A program made the position numbers and the translations under genes. A stretch of DNA of 6,908 bases from Endomicrobium sp. Lineage in GTDB: Bacteria; Elusimicrobiota; Endomicrobiia; Endomicrobiales; Endomicrobiaceae. The stretch is from positions 1 to 6,908 of the forward strand of contig JAISDI010000275.1 of the NCBI GenBank assembly GCA_031264895.1, written 5' to 3'. Below the pieces are notes generated by a model. That model searched no databases. It saw nothing but the letters and a program-made list of their open reading frames with translations, and was not told the origin of the DNA. Position 1 is the stretch's first letter, and each line of letters opens with the position of its first letter. Below, piece after piece: positions 6,752-6,908 of the stretch.

Positions 6752-6790
6752 GACGACAAACAGCGAAACGGCAAAATGGATCAACCCCGA
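6752..6790 (-). repeat. Degenerate half-copy of the hairpin repeat
   Basis: Read on the minus strand this has TCGGGG, then TTG, then ATCCATTTTGC, an extra CGTTTCGC, and TGTTTGTCGTC. The right half and flank of copy 2 read TCGGGA, ATCCATTTTGC, TGTTTGTTGTC, so two 11-base blocks are shared (one exact, one with a single difference). The left stem arm is absent, and three bases follow the right arm. It appears to be a decayed relative, about 50 bp from intact copy 3 and in the opposite orientation. Confidence 0.55.
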
Positions 6791-6841
6791 TTAAACCCAA
6801 ATATTCCATTAGAGGTTTCTAAAAACCATCTTTTTTTCTTT

Positions 6842-6880
6842 GTCGTCATCCCCGAGAGTCTTTGTCGGGGATCCATTTTC
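6842..6880 (+). repeat. Hairpin repeat copy 3 (forward orientation)
   Basis: ATCCCCGA at 6848-6855 pairs perfectly with TCGGGGAT at 6865-6872 around a 9-base loop. It is flanked by CGTC on the left and CCATTTTC on the right. The third stem pair is C-G, differing from copies 1 and 2 on both sides of the stem. It lies about 120 bp upstream of the aconitase promoter. The rest of 6728-6908 shows no gene I can support. Confidence 0.85.
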
Positions 6881-6908
6881 GTCGTAAAACAAAAACATCT
6901 TTAGTAAA

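Noticed and set aside
6814..6837. Terminator-like hairpin with T-run on the plus strand
   Set aside because: The stem is only five weak base pairs, the T-run starts a few bases late, and no plus-strand gene lies to its left to need it.
6710..6904. Plus-strand open frame of 64 residues at the right end
   Set aside because: It runs through the promoter region, the decayed repeat and hairpin copy 3, so it is repeat sequence rather than a gene.

Overview
The window reads as a stretch of an AT-rich bacterial chromosome in which every convincing gene lies on the minus strand. It holds five complete genes and a sixth cut off by the left edge. No tRNA, rRNA, CRISPR array, transposase or phage gene was seen. 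The gene content (Aquifex-type aconitase, MoxR/DUF58/BatD-like cluster) and the many small hairpin repeats between genes fit an anaerobic or microaerophilic bacterium from a lineage such as Elusimicrobiota. That placement is a weak impression, not a demonstrated result.

Right block (about 6730 down to 2979): a good promoter with a perfect 6-bp dyad in its spacer precedes an aconitase with a GTG start. A small flavin-type split-barrel protein (pyridoxamine-phosphate-oxidase family) follows after 23 bp, and gamma-glutamyl phosphate reductase (ProA) after another 23 bp. The spacing suggests one transcript. Aconitase lies on the route from citrate to 2-oxoglutarate and so to glutamate, and ProA is the second step from glutamate to proline, so the two could serve one biosynthetic flow. 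No ProB or ProC is visible.

Spacer (2611-2978): 368 bp without a gene. It carries three strong stem-loops, two of them copies of one repeat in opposite orientations. A third copy and a decayed half-copy lie upstream of the aconitase promoter. In the three good copies the third base pair of the stem changes on both sides (G-C, T-A, C-G), so pairing is kept while sequence varies.

Left block (2610 down to 1): a MoxR-family AAA+ ATPase, a DUF58 protein with a von Willebrand-like metal-site motif, and a BatD-like membrane protein whose ATG directly abuts the DUF58 stop codon. This is the front of a classic MoxR/Bat envelope cluster. The usual next genes (BatA/BatB VWA proteins) would lie beyond the left edge.

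I see no clearly undescribed multi-gene system. The most interesting signals are the covarying hairpin repeat and the promoter dyad.
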